Part shown: positions 55,238 through 64,000 of the stretch, in pieces | Position numbering within the stretch: the stretch's first letter is position 1 | Layout of the letters: every line of letters begins with the position of its first letter | NCBI RefSeq assembly: GCF_018861045.1 | Contig: NZ_JAHKQJ010000005.1 | Coordinates: 1 to 64,000 of the forward strand | Direction: 5' to 3' | DNA from: Octadecabacter sp. B2R22 | GTDB lineage: Bacteria; Pseudomonadota; Alphaproteobacteria; Rhodobacterales; Rhodobacteraceae | DNA length: 64,000 nt | The notes under the pieces: model-generated | What the model was told of the DNA's origin: nothing | The model's input: only the letters and a program-made list of their open reading frames with translations | Database searches by the model: none | Program-made: the position numbers and the translations under genes

Positions 55238-56127
55238 GCTTTACGACCCCGAAACATTGCAAAGGTATACAGGGCCAACGCTGCCCAGATCATCGGAAAG
55301 GCAATGGCGCGGGCAGAACCAAATGGTTCTTCAAAGACGAAGACCGCGACCAACATGATCATCGTTGGTGCGATGTATTGCATGATGCCGATCGTCGCGA
55401 GGCGCAGCCCCTTTGCCCCATTGGCATAGAGCATCAACGGCACCGCCGTGACCACGCCACAGCCCACCAAAAGCCACGTATCTGTGCTCGCCGGAAGGAA
55501 GCTCCCTTCACCCGTAATCGCCAACCAGCCGATATAGGCCAAGGCAAACGGGGTCATGATCAAAACTTCCAACAGAAACCCCTGATTTGGACCAATTGGC
55601 AGGGACCTTTTGAAGTACGCATAAAAACCCCACGACAGCATCAAAACCAACGCAGGCCATGGCAGGGACCCATTTGCGATTGTCAAAACGGCAACCGCGC
55701 CCGCAGCCAATGCAACGGCTCCCCACTGCAAACGGTTCAATTTTTCGCCCAACAAGACAGACGCAAGAAGTACGCTGAAGATTGGGTTGATATAATACCC
55801 CAGCGCCCCATCGAGCGTGCGTTCCGCTGCAATCGCCCAGACATAGGTCCCCCAATTCACGGAGATCAGCGCGGCGGTAATCGCGCCCATCATCAACGAT
55901 TTAGGATCGCGCAGGATGCGGCGCACGTCTTTGGTTCGTCCCAACAGGATCAGGACAACGCCAACGATTGGCACCGACCATACCACGCGGTGCGCGACGA
56001 CCTCACCGGCGGAAATATGGTCTAGGTACTTTAGGTAAAGCGGCAAGAACCCCCACAGAAAATATGCAGAAAACGCAAATCCGAAGCCGCGCCATGTATC
56101 TTGGTTGGGGGGAGGTGTATTCGCCAT
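55234..56127 (-). CDS. rarD: RarD, EamA-type permease
   Basis: A 297-residue ten-helix protein of the drug/metabolite transporter superfamily. The N-terminal FAFSAYFLWGFLPLYLKYL and AHRVVWS motifs are diagnostic of RarD. It probably exports a small metabolite. The ATG at 56127 was chosen over a longer frame, which adds a non-hydrophobic tail. Confidence 0.9.
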   Translation of the reverse strand: MANTPPPNQDTWRGFGFAFSAYFLWGFLPLYLKYLDHISAGEVVAHRVVWSVPIVGVVLILLGRTKDVRRILRDPKSLMMGAITAALISVNWGTYVWAIAAERTLDGALGYYINPIFSVLLASVLLGEKLNRLQWGAVALAAGAVAVLTIANGSLPWPALVLMLSWGFYAYFKRSLPIGPNQGFLLEVLIMTPFALAYIGWLAITGEGSFLPASTDTWLLVGCGVVTAVPLMLYANGAKGLRLATIGIMQYIAPTMIMLVAVFVFEEPFGSARAIAFPMIWAALALYTFAMFRGRKA

Positions 56128-56205
56128 ACGTGCATGAGCACGATTAAGCGGCCTCAGGTCAAGCCAAAGCCGTTCGTGCTGCAATCGTAATTTGTGATGC
56201 GCCGT

Positions 56206-56421
56206 TCACGAATTGAGATAACCACCCACGATGGCGATCAAAGCCCCCACATGCACGACCATGATCGCACGGTCCTTCCACATGACCCCGACCAGAAACC
56301 AAAGGATGATTCCCACCACAAAAGCGAGGATATTCCACGGCACTATGTTCAGACCTGTCAGCGCATAACCGATCAGTTGGACCACCGTCGCGATCCATTT
56401 AACGATGTCTACTCTTGCCAC
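56206..56421 (-). CDS. Small membrane protein at the end of the C1 operon
   Basis: A 71-residue protein with two or three membrane helices (about 5-23, 28-47 and 52-69) and a positively charged WKDR loop. It starts three bases after the downstream GcvT-FAD gene ends, so it is surely in the operon. I cannot name the family with certainty. It may assist an enzyme or transporter of the pathway. Confidence 0.8.
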   Translation of the reverse strand: MARVDIVKWIATVVQLIGYALTGLNIVPWNILAFVVGIILWFLVGVMWKDRAIMVVHVGALIAIVGGYLNS

Positions 56422-56424
56422 GAG

Positions 56425-58863
56425 CTAGACCTTTACGCGTTCTGACTTGGGGTCATACATCGGGCGTAAAGATGCCTCCGCATGCACTTTGGTGCCCATA
56501 ACGTCGATTTCATAGGTTGATGCCAGAACCTCCGCCGCTTTTTCGCCCTTACAAGGGACATAACCAAGGCCAATGGCCCCGCCCAAGCTGTGCCCATACG
56601 CGCCAGACGACAGGTAGCCAACAATCTCGCCATCCCTCAGGATCGGTTCGTTGTGGTACAGCAACGGCTCAGGATCAGTGAGTTTGAACTGCACCATCCG
56701 CATATTTAGACCCTGTTCCTGCTTATCCAACACGGCTTCGCGACCGATGAAGTCGGGTTTGTCTTTCTTAACAGCAAAACCAAGGCCCGCTTCCATCACG
56801 TGGTCTTCGCAGGTGATGTCGTGGCCAAAGTGGCGGAACCCTTTTTCGATGCGGCAAGTGTCCATCATGTGCATCCCGCAAAGCGTCAGGTCGTGGTCTT
56901 GCCCCGCCTCGTGCAGAGTTTCAAACACATGGGCGGCTTGATCGGCGCTGACGTAGATTTCCCAGCCGAGCTCACCTACGTAAGTCACACGGTGCACCCG
57001 CGCGAGCCCCATGCCGATTTCAATCTCTTGCGCGGTTCCGAAGGGGTTCACGTCGTTGCTGAAATCAGCAGGGCTGACGGCTTGCAGCAGCTTTCGGCTG
57101 TTCGGCCCCATCACGGCCAAGACGCCTTCGCCTGCAGTCACGTCGGTGATGACCACGTTGAAGGCTCCCTTGTGGCGTTCCATCCAAGTTTGATCGGCCA
57201 GTCGTGTGGCGGCTGGGGTCACGACCAAATAGGCGGTCTCTGACAGGCGGGTCACTGTAACATCAGCCTCGATCCCACCACGCGTGTTTAGAAATTGCGT
57301 GTAGACGATTTTGCCGATGGGGCAGGAATAATCGCCGCCACCAATGTAGTTCAGATAGGCTTCGGCGTCAGATCCTTCGACCCTAATCTTGCCGAAAGAC
57401 GACATATCATACATGCCGACGTTTTCGCGCAGGGCTTTATGTTCCGCCGCGACATTGTCGAAAAAATTCTGCCGTTGCCATGAGTATTCATACTCGGGCG
57501 TCTGCCCGTCCCGCGCGAACCAGTTGGCGCGTTCCCAGCCAGCTAGCTCACCCATCACAGCACCGTTCTGCAAGAGGTGCTGGTGGAATGGGGTGCGGCG
57601 AATGCCACGTGCGGTCGCTTTCTGGCGGTACGGGAAGTGATCAGCATAAAGAAGGCCGAGCGTCTCTTTGGACCGCTCCATCAGATAGGTTTTGTTGCCT
57701 TGAAACGGTTGCATGCGGCTAATGTCGACATCGCCCAGATCAAACGGTTTCTCTCCCGCATCCATCCACTGCGCCAACGCCATGCCAGCGCCGCCAGCGG
57801 ATTGAATACCGACAGAATTGAAACCCGCCGCGACCCAGACATTTTCCATCTCAGGCGCAAGGCCAAGGTGGTAAGCGTCATCCGGCGTGAAAGATTCAGG
57901 TCCGTTGAAGAAGGTATGAATCCCTGCTTCGGCGAGCATCGGCATCCGCTCAACCGCATTCTCTAGAATAGGCTCAAAGTGGTCGAAGTCTTCGGGCAGT
58001 TGATCGAACTCGAAATCCTCTGGAATAGGACCCCAAGGCTTGGAAACAGGCTCGAATGCACCCAAAAGCATCTTTCCGGCGTCTTCTTTGTAATACGCGC
58101 ATTCATCCGGAACGCGCAGCACTGGCAGCTGTTTGAGGCCCTGAATTGCCTCCGTGACGATATAGAAATGTTCGCAAGCTTGCAGCGGGACGTTGGTTCC
58201 GAGCATCTGACCGACTTCGCGGCCCCACATGCCTGCACAGTTCACGACGTGGTCACATTCGATCAAACCCTGCCCGTCAGCGTCTTCCCAGTGCACGCCG
58301 GTAATGCGCCGCCCTTCACGCACAACGCCCGTGGCTTTCACGCGTTCTTTGACGATGGCACCGCCTTGGCGAGCACCCTTAGCCAAAGCCAGCGCGATAT
58401 TGGCAGGATCGCCTTGTCCATCAAGCGGCAAGTAGACCCCACCGACAACGTCGTCGATGTTCAAGTGCTCGTATTTTGCCTTCACCTCGGCTGGTGAAAT
58501 TTCTTCCACGTCCACTCCAAACGCGCGCGCCATGGCCGCTTGGCGGTAGATCTCTTCTTTGCGTTCTTCGGTCAGCGCGACCGTAATTGACCCACAGCGT
58601 TTGAACCCTGTCGCGACACCTGTTTCAGTCTCTAATCCGCCGTAAAGTTCCTGAGAATACTTGGCGAGCTTGGTCATGTTCTGTGTCGCCCGCAATTGGG
58701 CAATCAGCCCAGCCGCATGCCATGTGGTGCCTGACGTCAGCTGTTTACGTTCAAGGAGAACGATATCTTTCCAGCCTTGTTTTCTCAGGTGATAGGCCAC
58801 AGAACAGCCGATGACACCGCCACCAATAATGACAACTCGGGCTTTGTTAGGAAGATCGGCCAT
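56425..58863 (-). CDS. FAD-dependent dehydrogenase with GcvT domain (dimethylglycine/sarcosine type), copy 2
   Basis: An 812-residue protein. The N-terminal FAD domain has VIIGGGVIGCS (11-21) and TWHAAG with H49, the residue to which FAD is covalently bound in eukaryotic dimethylglycine and sarcosine dehydrogenases. The C-terminal half (about 430-800) is a GcvT-like aminomethyltransferase with folate-binding motifs (MGPNSRKLL and GELGWEIYV). It would demethylate an N-methylglycine, passing the C1 group to tetrahydrofolate. It lies 12 bases after the homocysteine methyltransferase gene. It differs from copy 1 in many residues, so the two probably use different substrates. Confidence 0.88.
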   Translation of the reverse strand: MADLPNKARVVIIGGGVIGCSVAYHLRKQGWKDIVLLERKQLTSGTTWHAAGLIAQLRATQNMTKLAKYSQELYGGLETETGVATGFKRCGSITVALTEERKEEIYRQAAMARAFGVDVEEISPAEVKAKYEHLNIDDVVGGVYLPLDGQGDPANIALALAKGARQGGAIVKERVKATGVVREGRRITGVHWEDADGQGLIECDHVVNCAGMWGREVGQMLGTNVPLQACEHFYIVTEAIQGLKQLPVLRVPDECAYYKEDAGKMLLGAFEPVSKPWGPIPEDFEFDQLPEDFDHFEPILENAVERMPMLAEAGIHTFFNGPESFTPDDAYHLGLAPEMENVWVAAGFNSVGIQSAGGAGMALAQWMDAGEKPFDLGDVDISRMQPFQGNKTYLMERSKETLGLLYADHFPYRQKATARGIRRTPFHQHLLQNGAVMGELAGWERANWFARDGQTPEYEYSWQRQNFFDNVAAEHKALRENVGMYDMSSFGKIRVEGSDAEAYLNYIGGGDYSCPIGKIVYTQFLNTRGGIEADVTVTRLSETAYLVVTPAATRLADQTWMERHKGAFNVVITDVTAGEGVLAVMGPNSRKLLQAVSPADFSNDVNPFGTAQEIEIGMGLARVHRVTYVGELGWEIYVSADQAAHVFETLHEAGQDHDLTLCGMHMMDTCRIEKGFRHFGHDITCEDHVMEAGLGFAVKKDKPDFIGREAVLDKQEQGLNMRMVQFKLTDPEPLLYHNEPILRDGEIVGYLSSGAYGHSLGGAIGLGYVPCKGEKAAEVLASTYEIDVMGTKVHAEASLRPMYDPKSERVKV

Positions 58864-58875
58864 CTGTTTCGTCCT

Positions 58876-59754
58876 TTAGATTATGTCATGTCCCGCCGCG
58901 TGCAAACGCTTGGCGATTTCGGAGATGTGGGCGGGGCTGACTTCGCAGCAGCCGCCAATGATCGTGGCACCCTGATCCACCCAGCCCATTGCAAAGTCGG
59001 CATAGGCTTCAGGCGTGAAATCACGGCGCAGTGTTAGGGAGTCGACGGTTGGCTTGGCTTCAAGGAACCCTTCGCTGATTTTCTCGAACCCGTTTGCATA
59101 AGCGCCAAACGGTTTGCCCGCCTTCGCCAAAATGTCCAATGCCGTGCCGATGACTTCGGGTGTTGAGCAATTGACCAACAATGCGTCTGCCTCACCCGCA
59201 ATCGCGACAGCATCCGCCAAAGGCTCACCTGAACGCAGCAACGTGCCGTCCTGATCAGACACAGAGAACGCAACCCAAACCGGTTTGCCGACGGTTAATG
59301 CGCCTTCAAGAATGGCGCGGGTGTGCGCCACCGAAACGACGGTTTCGCACAGGATAAGATCGACACTGTCCCCCGTCTGCGCGGCAACTTCGGCAAACTT
59401 GGCGACGGCCACGTCATGGGGCGGCAACAAGTCCGCGCGGTAGCTTGCACCCAGCGGCCCGATCGACGACGCAAGACGCGGAGCGCCTGATGCTTTGGCC
59501 TCATCCAATGCGATTTGGTGTAGCTGCGCGAACTTGCCGTCCATCGCAGTGCCGTCGAGGCGGTCATGATGAATAGCGTAGGTATTCAACGTCGCCACAG
59601 TTGCACCAGCCGCGGCAAAGTCACGGTGAACGTCAGCAACCATCCCAGGATGGTCGATCATGACTTGGGTCGACCAAAGCGGGGTCGGTTTGTCGCCCGC
59701 ACGATGGACGAGTTCTTGTCCCATTCCACCGTCCAAAAGGGTAATTTTCGTCAT
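58876..59754 (-). CDS. Homocysteine S-methyltransferase family protein
   Basis: A 292-residue zinc-dependent methyltransferase. The three zinc cysteines are C196 (LLVNCSTPE) and C269-C270 (GGCCEVSP). It could move a methyl from betaine, S-methylmethionine or a similar donor to homocysteine. Between two N-methylglycine-type dehydrogenases, a betaine donor is most plausible, making it a Bmt-type enzyme. It overlaps copy 1 of the dehydrogenase by four bases. Confidence 0.88.
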   Translation of the reverse strand: MTKITLLDGGMGQELVHRAGDKPTPLWSTQVMIDHPGMVADVHRDFAAAGATVATLNTYAIHHDRLDGTAMDGKFAQLHQIALDEAKASGAPRLASSIGPLGASYRADLLPPHDVAVAKFAEVAAQTGDSVDLILCETVVSVAHTRAILEGALTVGKPVWVAFSVSDQDGTLLRSGEPLADAVAIAGEADALLVNCSTPEVIGTALDILAKAGKPFGAYANGFEKISEGFLEAKPTVDSLTLRRDFTPEAYADFAMGWVDQGATIIGGCCEVSPAHISEIAKRLHAAGHDII

Positions 59755-62201
59755 GCACGGATCCTTTCATTTTTCGGATCCCATAGCGGCTGATCTTCTT
59801 GAACAACAGCGCGTTGGTGCGTGCCATAAACATCGACCTGCAACTCCGTGCCGACCTCTGCCAAGTCCACACGGACCATGCCCAGCGCGATACATTTTCC
59901 GGTGCGATACCCAATAGCACAGGACGTGACTTCGCCAACGATTTCGTCGCCATGCCACACGGGGGCCATATAGGGCGCGTCCGCGTCGCCGGCATCCATG
60001 ACCATCGTCACGAAGGCCTTTTTGCGACCCTGTTGTTGCTCGTTCAGCAGAGCGGCCTTACCGGGGAAATCTTGTGGTTTGTCGAGCTTCACGAACCGAT
60101 CGAGCCCGCCTTCAAGCAAGGAGTAATCCGTTGAAAGGTCGCCCTTCCAAGCGCGGTATCCTTTTTCAATCCGCATGGAGTTCAGCGCATACATCCCGAA
60201 CGGGGTCACGCCAGCACCCGCAAGCGCATCCCAAATCGCGGGCATCGCGTCCGGGGTTGCGTGGATTTCCCAACCCAGTTCACCGGCAAAGGAGACACGG
60301 ATCAGAGCAGCGTCTTGCCCCGCAACCGTTCCATCCATGCTGACAGACAGCCACGGCTGGGAAAGATCATGACCCTCCACCAGCGGCGCAAGGATGTCGC
60401 GGGCTTTTGGCCCGGTCACGAGAAGACATTCCACCTCAGTTGTGTGGTCCGTAACACTGATGCCATCAGGTGCCTGACGCGAGAATATCTCAAAATCATG
60501 CCACTGGGCCGTCGCCGCTGTGATGAGCCCGACATCAGTATCGCTGTGCACCATGACAGACGTCTCGGTCAGGATACGCCCACGGCTGTCAGGGAAATAG
60601 GCGAGCGTGACGCGGCCTTCTTTGGGCAGGCGCGACGCGGTCAGACCATCGACGAAATCCTTCGCGCCTTCGCCCTCAACTTTGATGCGGCTAAAGCCGG
60701 TGATCGGCAGCATACCGCACCCATTGGTTACGGCCTCGACCTCACGTTTGATCGCAGCTTCCCATGGGCCATTGCGGTCCCAAGTCTGGGTCGCCTCTTC
60801 GGAGGTGTCATCCCCGTCAGCGGCATACCAATTGGCGCGTTCCCAACCATTGTAAGACCCGAACTGCGCGCCAGCATCAGCCAAACGGCTATGAAGTGTC
60901 GAATGCTTTTTGTCGCGTCCAGCGGGCCATTCGTGGTGCGGGAAGTGCATGGCGTATTCGTGGCCATAGGTCTCAAGCGCCTTAGATAGACAGTAATCGT
61001 GATCAGCATAGTCGGTATAACGACGCGGATCGACGGACCACATATCAAGCTCGGTTTCGCCATGCATAATCCATTCGGACAGAACCTTCCCTGCGCCGCC
61101 GCCTTGGGCGATGCCAAAGGTAAAGGAGTGCCCCTCAAAAGCGTTTTTCACACCGGGCATTGGGCCAACCATCGGCAAGCCATCGGGCGAGTACGGAATA
61201 GGGCCGTTGATATTGCGTTCAACGCCGCCTTCCCCCAACAACGGCACACGCGCCATCGCATCTTCGATATAGAATTCAAGACGTTCAAGGTCATCTGGAT
61301 AGAGCTGAAAACTGAAATCTTCCGGCATCGGATCATCAGGGGTGACCCAATGTGCCTTACAGTTGCGCTCATAAGGGCCAAGGTTCAGGCCGTTCTTATC
61401 TTGGCGCAGGTAGTAGGAAATATCGACATCCCGAACGAGCGGAAGCTTATGCCCCTGCTCTTTGGTCCACGCTTCGAGTTCGGGCAACTGACCCGTCAGG
61501 AAATACTGGTGTGACATCACAACCATCGGAACCGTGCGGCCACCAAACGGCTTGAACATCTCACCAACACGTTGCGCATAGTAGCCCGCACAGTTGACGA
61601 CGATCTCGCAGCGGATCTCACCCTTATCGGTCTTTACGATCCATTCATCACCGTCGCGATCTACACCTGTGACAGGGCAAAACCGTTCGATACGCCCGCC
61701 TGCTTCCCGCGCACCTTTCGCCAAGGCCTGTGTCAGCTGAGCGGGGTCAATATCCCCATCCAAAGGATCATGCATGCCGCCAGCAAGGTCATGGGTTTCG
61801 AGGAACGGATGCAGCGTCTTCATCTCGTCATTGGTCATGATTGGCATCTCAAGGCCCTGATAGGCCGCCTGCCCGCTGACCTTTTCAAATTCCTGCATCC
61901 GCTCTTTGGTGTGCGCCAAACGAAGAGAACCTGTGACGTGGTAGTTCATCGGATAATCCACCAGATCACCCAAACCGCGATACAAATCCAAACCATACCG
62001 CTGCATGTTCATAACTGCCCAGTTGGCGGCAAAGTTCGGACAGTTGCCTGCTGCATGCCACGTCGACCCAGCGGTCAGTTCGTTCTTTTCGAGCAATACG
62101 CAGTCCGTCCAGCCAGCACGCGCCAGGTGAAACAATGTGGATGTGCCGATAACGCCGCCACCGATGATGACCACACGGGCCGTTGTTGGAAAATCTGCCA
62201 T
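59751..62201 (-). CDS. FAD-dependent dehydrogenase with GcvT domain (dimethylglycine/sarcosine type), copy 1
   Basis: An 816-residue paralogue of the protein at 56425, with the same layout: VIIGGGVIGTS (11-21), covalent-FAD histidine H49 in STWHAAG, and a C-terminal GcvT region (TGPKARDIL and GELGWEIH). It is divergent from copy 2 in the substrate domain. One copy likely oxidises dimethylglycine, the other sarcosine. It lies two bases after the GFA gene. Confidence 0.88.
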   Translation of the reverse strand: MADFPTTARVVIIGGGVIGTSTLFHLARAGWTDCVLLEKNELTAGSTWHAAGNCPNFAANWAVMNMQRYGLDLYRGLGDLVDYPMNYHVTGSLRLAHTKERMQEFEKVSGQAAYQGLEMPIMTNDEMKTLHPFLETHDLAGGMHDPLDGDIDPAQLTQALAKGAREAGGRIERFCPVTGVDRDGDEWIVKTDKGEIRCEIVVNCAGYYAQRVGEMFKPFGGRTVPMVVMSHQYFLTGQLPELEAWTKEQGHKLPLVRDVDISYYLRQDKNGLNLGPYERNCKAHWVTPDDPMPEDFSFQLYPDDLERLEFYIEDAMARVPLLGEGGVERNINGPIPYSPDGLPMVGPMPGVKNAFEGHSFTFGIAQGGGAGKVLSEWIMHGETELDMWSVDPRRYTDYADHDYCLSKALETYGHEYAMHFPHHEWPAGRDKKHSTLHSRLADAGAQFGSYNGWERANWYAADGDDTSEEATQTWDRNGPWEAAIKREVEAVTNGCGMLPITGFSRIKVEGEGAKDFVDGLTASRLPKEGRVTLAYFPDSRGRILTETSVMVHSDTDVGLITAATAQWHDFEIFSRQAPDGISVTDHTTEVECLLVTGPKARDILAPLVEGHDLSQPWLSVSMDGTVAGQDAALIRVSFAGELGWEIHATPDAMPAIWDALAGAGVTPFGMYALNSMRIEKGYRAWKGDLSTDYSLLEGGLDRFVKLDKPQDFPGKAALLNEQQQGRKKAFVTMVMDAGDADAPYMAPVWHGDEIVGEVTSCAIGYRTGKCIALGMVRVDLAEVGTELQVDVYGTHQRAVVQEDQPLWDPKNERIRA

Positions 62202-62203
62202 TG

Positions 62204-62578
62204 TTAGTGCTCCTTTTGCGGCACACCGTCCGCGATGTCGTAATAGTCACCCTTGTCCGCGACAAAGATGTGTTTTTGCAGTTTCAGTCCCGTCGGCCCG
62301 TCAATTGCGCCGAGGGAAAAGCTCATTCCGTCTTCATCGTGCGCCTTCCAGAATAAGAAGCAGCCACAGGTCGGGCAAAAGCCGCGCTTGGCCGTTGGGC
62401 TTGCCTCATACCAACGCACGTCGCCGTTGATTTTGAAGTTCTCAAACGGTGCGTACCCCGACGCCCAATGGTGGCCAGACTGCTTTCGGCACTGAGAACA
62501 GTGACAGGCACTTACGCTTTGCCCCCCATCCGTGACGCTGAACGTGACGCCTTTACAGTTGCAAGTGCCTTCCAACAA
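62204..62578 (-). CDS. GFA family protein
   Basis: A 124-residue protein of the glutathione-dependent formaldehyde-activating family. The zinc sites are CNCKG near the N-terminus, CHCSQCRK and FCPTCGCF. It binds zinc; some members help form S-hydroxymethylglutathione. In this operon it may deal with formaldehyde leaking from the dehydrogenases. Confidence 0.88.
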   Translation of the reverse strand: MLEGTCNCKGVTFSVTDGGQSVSACHCSQCRKQSGHHWASGYAPFENFKINGDVRWYEASPTAKRGFCPTCGCFLFWKAHDEDGMSFSLGAIDGPTGLKLQKHIFVADKGDYYDIADGVPQKEH

Positions 62579-62579
62579 A

Positions 62580-63200
62580 TCAGGCTCTCCCTATGGGTTG
62601 AGACGTGCCGAGCAAGATACCATAGACGATGAAACAGACAGCCATAATGCGGCGAAACCAGACATTGAAAACTGCGCCCAACGCCGCACGACCCAACCCA
62701 GCGCCGAGCGCCGTGTAGGTGAGGTAACTGCAGGCCGTCAGCGTCAGCGCGGTTGGGACAATCACCCACATTTGAGGTCCGATCGGCACATCCGGCTGCA
62801 CGAACTGACTGAAAGCAGCAAGGTACCCAGCCACGCTTTTGGGATTGATCACAGCAATCGCCAAAGCGCGCCAGTATATCCCGCCCGCGGTTTGCGTGGT
62901 CACAGGTGCGGGGCGTTTGGCCAGTATCCAACCTCGCAGGCCAAGATAGATCAAAAAGCCTGCGCCAATCGTCTTTACCACTTGGAACGCGACCTCTGAT
63001 GTTGCCAACAACGCCGTCACCCCGAGCGCGGACAACGCTAGAAACAAACACGCTTGCGTCAAGATCGCCGCAACCGCTGGAAGACTGCGCCAAACACCGC
63101 GCGTCATGCCATTACTGATGCAGTTCACCGCGTTCGGTCCTGGGGTTGTGACAAACACCAGCCAAAACAACGCGAATATGGTCCATGCTTCAAATGTCAT
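62580..63200 (-). CDS. LysE family exporter
   Basis: A 206-residue transporter with about six helices. The N-terminus FWLVFVTTPGPNAVNCISNGM and the NPKSVAGYLAAFSQF motif are diagnostic. It exports amino acids or similar metabolites; here it may relieve glycine, methionine or betaine-derived excess. It is one base upstream of the GFA gene and 15 downstream of the regulator. Confidence 0.9.
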   Translation of the reverse strand: MTFEAWTIFALFWLVFVTTPGPNAVNCISNGMTRGVWRSLPAVAAILTQACLFLALSALGVTALLATSEVAFQVVKTIGAGFLIYLGLRGWILAKRPAPVTTQTAGGIYWRALAIAVINPKSVAGYLAAFSQFVQPDVPIGPQMWVIVPTALTLTACSYLTYTALGAGLGRAALGAVFNVWFRRIMAVCFIVYGILLGTSQPIGRA

Positions 63201-63215
63201 CTCTACGCGCTTCCC

Positions 63216-63785
63216 CTAATATATCGGTGGGGCGATAACCCAGATCGCGACACAGGGTTCATCGTAAGGGTTCATCCAACGAAACGGCTCTCCCCGCACG
63301 CGGAAACTGTCGCCAGCCGTCAGACTGAAGGATCGCTCCGCGATTGTGAGGTCCAATCGGCCTGACACGATATACCCGACCTCTTGCGTGGGGCGCGTGA
63401 CGGGTTCGGTGATCTTGGACCCCGCTTCGAAGGTGGAATGCAACATTTCGAAATCATCGGTCAGGTCGGGCGAAAGCAGCTCTTCGACCAAACCAGCAGC
63501 ACGAGACCCGATCGGACGTCGCGCATGCCCACGCACAATCAGACCTTGTTCATGGTCGGGCGCGACGGATCGAAAGAGGCTTGAGACAGATACATCAAGC
63601 GCACGCGCGATGTCGCGCAGATCGGTAATCGACGGCTCGGACAGATCGCGTTCAACTTGTGAAAGCCAGCCAACGGACCGATCAAGGGTTTCACCCAACT
63701 CAGTCAGGGTGATGCCACGCGCTTTTCGCAAGGCGCGAATATCAGCCCCGAGGGTGCGGCTTTCTGGCGGATTGTTGTGAATCAC
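63216..63785 (-). CDS. XRE-cupin transcriptional regulator
   Basis: A 189-residue protein with an N-terminal helix-turn-helix (about 12-66, including LGETLDRSVGWLSQVERDLSEPS) and a C-terminal cupin (about 120-185) that would bind a small ligand. It starts with GTG (63785), with AAGGAG ten bases before. Regulators of this layout control catabolism of betaine, choline and related amines. It is the first gene of the seven-gene operon. Confidence 0.92.
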   Translation of the reverse strand: MIHNNPPESRTLGADIRALRKARGITLTELGETLDRSVGWLSQVERDLSEPSITDLRDIARALDVSVSSLFRSVAPDHEQGLIVRGHARRPIGSRAAGLVEELLSPDLTDDFEMLHSTFEAGSKITEPVTRPTQEVGYIVSGRLDLTIAERSFSLTAGDSFRVRGEPFRWMNPYDEPCVAIWVIAPPIY

Positions 63786-63813
63786 TTGCTTTAGGCTCCT
63801 TATTGGAAAACCC

Positions 63814-63831
63814 TTTCATGCCTTCATGAAA
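63814..63831. promoter_or_regulatory. Perfect palindromic operator candidate
   Basis: TTTCATG (63814-63820), four bases, CATGAAA (63825-63831). It lies 28 bases before the regulator start, where a dimeric HTH protein would be expected to bind; it may be the XRE-cupin autoregulatory site. Confidence 0.6.
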
Positions 63832-63855
63832 TTTCAAAGCCTTTTTTCACGCACC

Positions 63856-64000
63856 CTACAACCGGTCGAATACGGCTTTTAGGATCGCCGCCATTTGATC
63901 GGCATCTTCTTGGGTAAAAGCGTCAGGTTGATCACTATCGATGTCGAGAACTGCGATCACGTCTCCTGTTTTATTGAACACAGGCAACACTAGCTCTGAC
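63856..64000 (-). CDS. Partial GAF-domain protein, free methionine-(R)-sulfoxide reductase type
   Basis: Only the last 47 or so codons are present; the gene runs past the window edge. The translation reads SELVLPVFNKTGDVIAVLDI and continues DSDQPDAFTQEDADQM, then ends in a helix. This matches the C-terminus of the GAF-domain fRMsr family, which reduces free methionine-(R)-sulfoxide. The identification rests on a short stretch. Confidence 0.75.
   Translation of the reverse strand, partial: SELVLPVFNKTGDVIAVLDIDSDQPDAFTQEDADQMAAILKAVFDRL

Overview
The window reads as chromosomal DNA of a marine alphaproteobacterium of the Rhodobacterales (Roseobacter group). The support is gene content and order: heparinase II/III-like gene beside purH, a double-CxxC DinB, SdhAF4-type DUF1674, paired M16 peptidases, GcvT-fused FAD dehydrogenases, a saccharopine dehydrogenase, two RTX-repeat proteins, and the rbfA...truB...rpsO...pnp backbone. 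A GANTC-rich segment also fits a CcrM-methylating alphaproteobacterium. I cannot name a genus. No rRNA, IS element, prophage or CRISPR array was seen; there is one tRNA.

Layout. 1-392 is non-coding with a perfect DnaA box, an AT-rich stretch and seven GANTC sites. 393-4794 (minus) holds an MFS transporter, the periplasmic methionine sulfoxide repair pair msrP-msrQ, and a membrane-anchored glutamate-synthase-like FMN protein. 5047-8911 holds an RTX protein with a lamin-tail domain, an SDR dehydrogenase, a metallo-beta-lactamase-fold hydrolase and a 54-residue membrane protein. 9074-13163 holds clpB with a heat-shock-type promoter, pyrF divergent from it, and two tandem related microproteins behind a perfect inverted repeat. 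13312-17623 holds NfeD/SPFH, Nudix, dinB, an N-formylglutamate amidohydrolase, tRNA-Val and rpmJ. 17757-25169 holds an ABC exporter, a secreted triple-repeat protein, a caspase-like protein that seems to have lost its active site, a tandem-duplicated unknown protein and saccharopine dehydrogenase.

25262-36459 is a long minus-strand run: rsmB, heparinase-like, purH, lspA, DUF3035 lipoprotein, two M16 proteases, mutL, and two overlapping lipoprotein genes. 36527-48111 carries sdhAF4, dapB and the conserved rbfA-truB-rpsO-pnp series, here split by accessory genes (DUF2233, VOC, DUF1643, an anchored RTX protein, a THUMP methyltransferase, polysaccharide deacetylase, fatty-acid hydroxylase-like and YHYH proteins). 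48224-56127 holds a LicD-like protein, an L,D-transpeptidase, aqpZ, a 1-Cys peroxiredoxin, an aldehyde dehydrogenase, a kinase-like protein joined to what looks like an acyl-CoA-synthetase C-terminal domain, rpiB, an RluA-type pseudouridine synthase and rarD.

56206-63785 is a compact seven-gene minus-strand operon: XRE-cupin regulator, LysE exporter, GFA protein, two GcvT-fused FAD dehydrogenases around a homocysteine methyltransferase, and a small membrane protein. It plausibly takes glycine betaine through dimethylglycine and sarcosine to glycine, passing one-carbon units to homocysteine and tetrahydrofolate. A perfect palindrome before the regulator gene is a candidate operator. The window ends in the C-terminus of a GAF-type free methionine-(R)-sulfoxide reductase.
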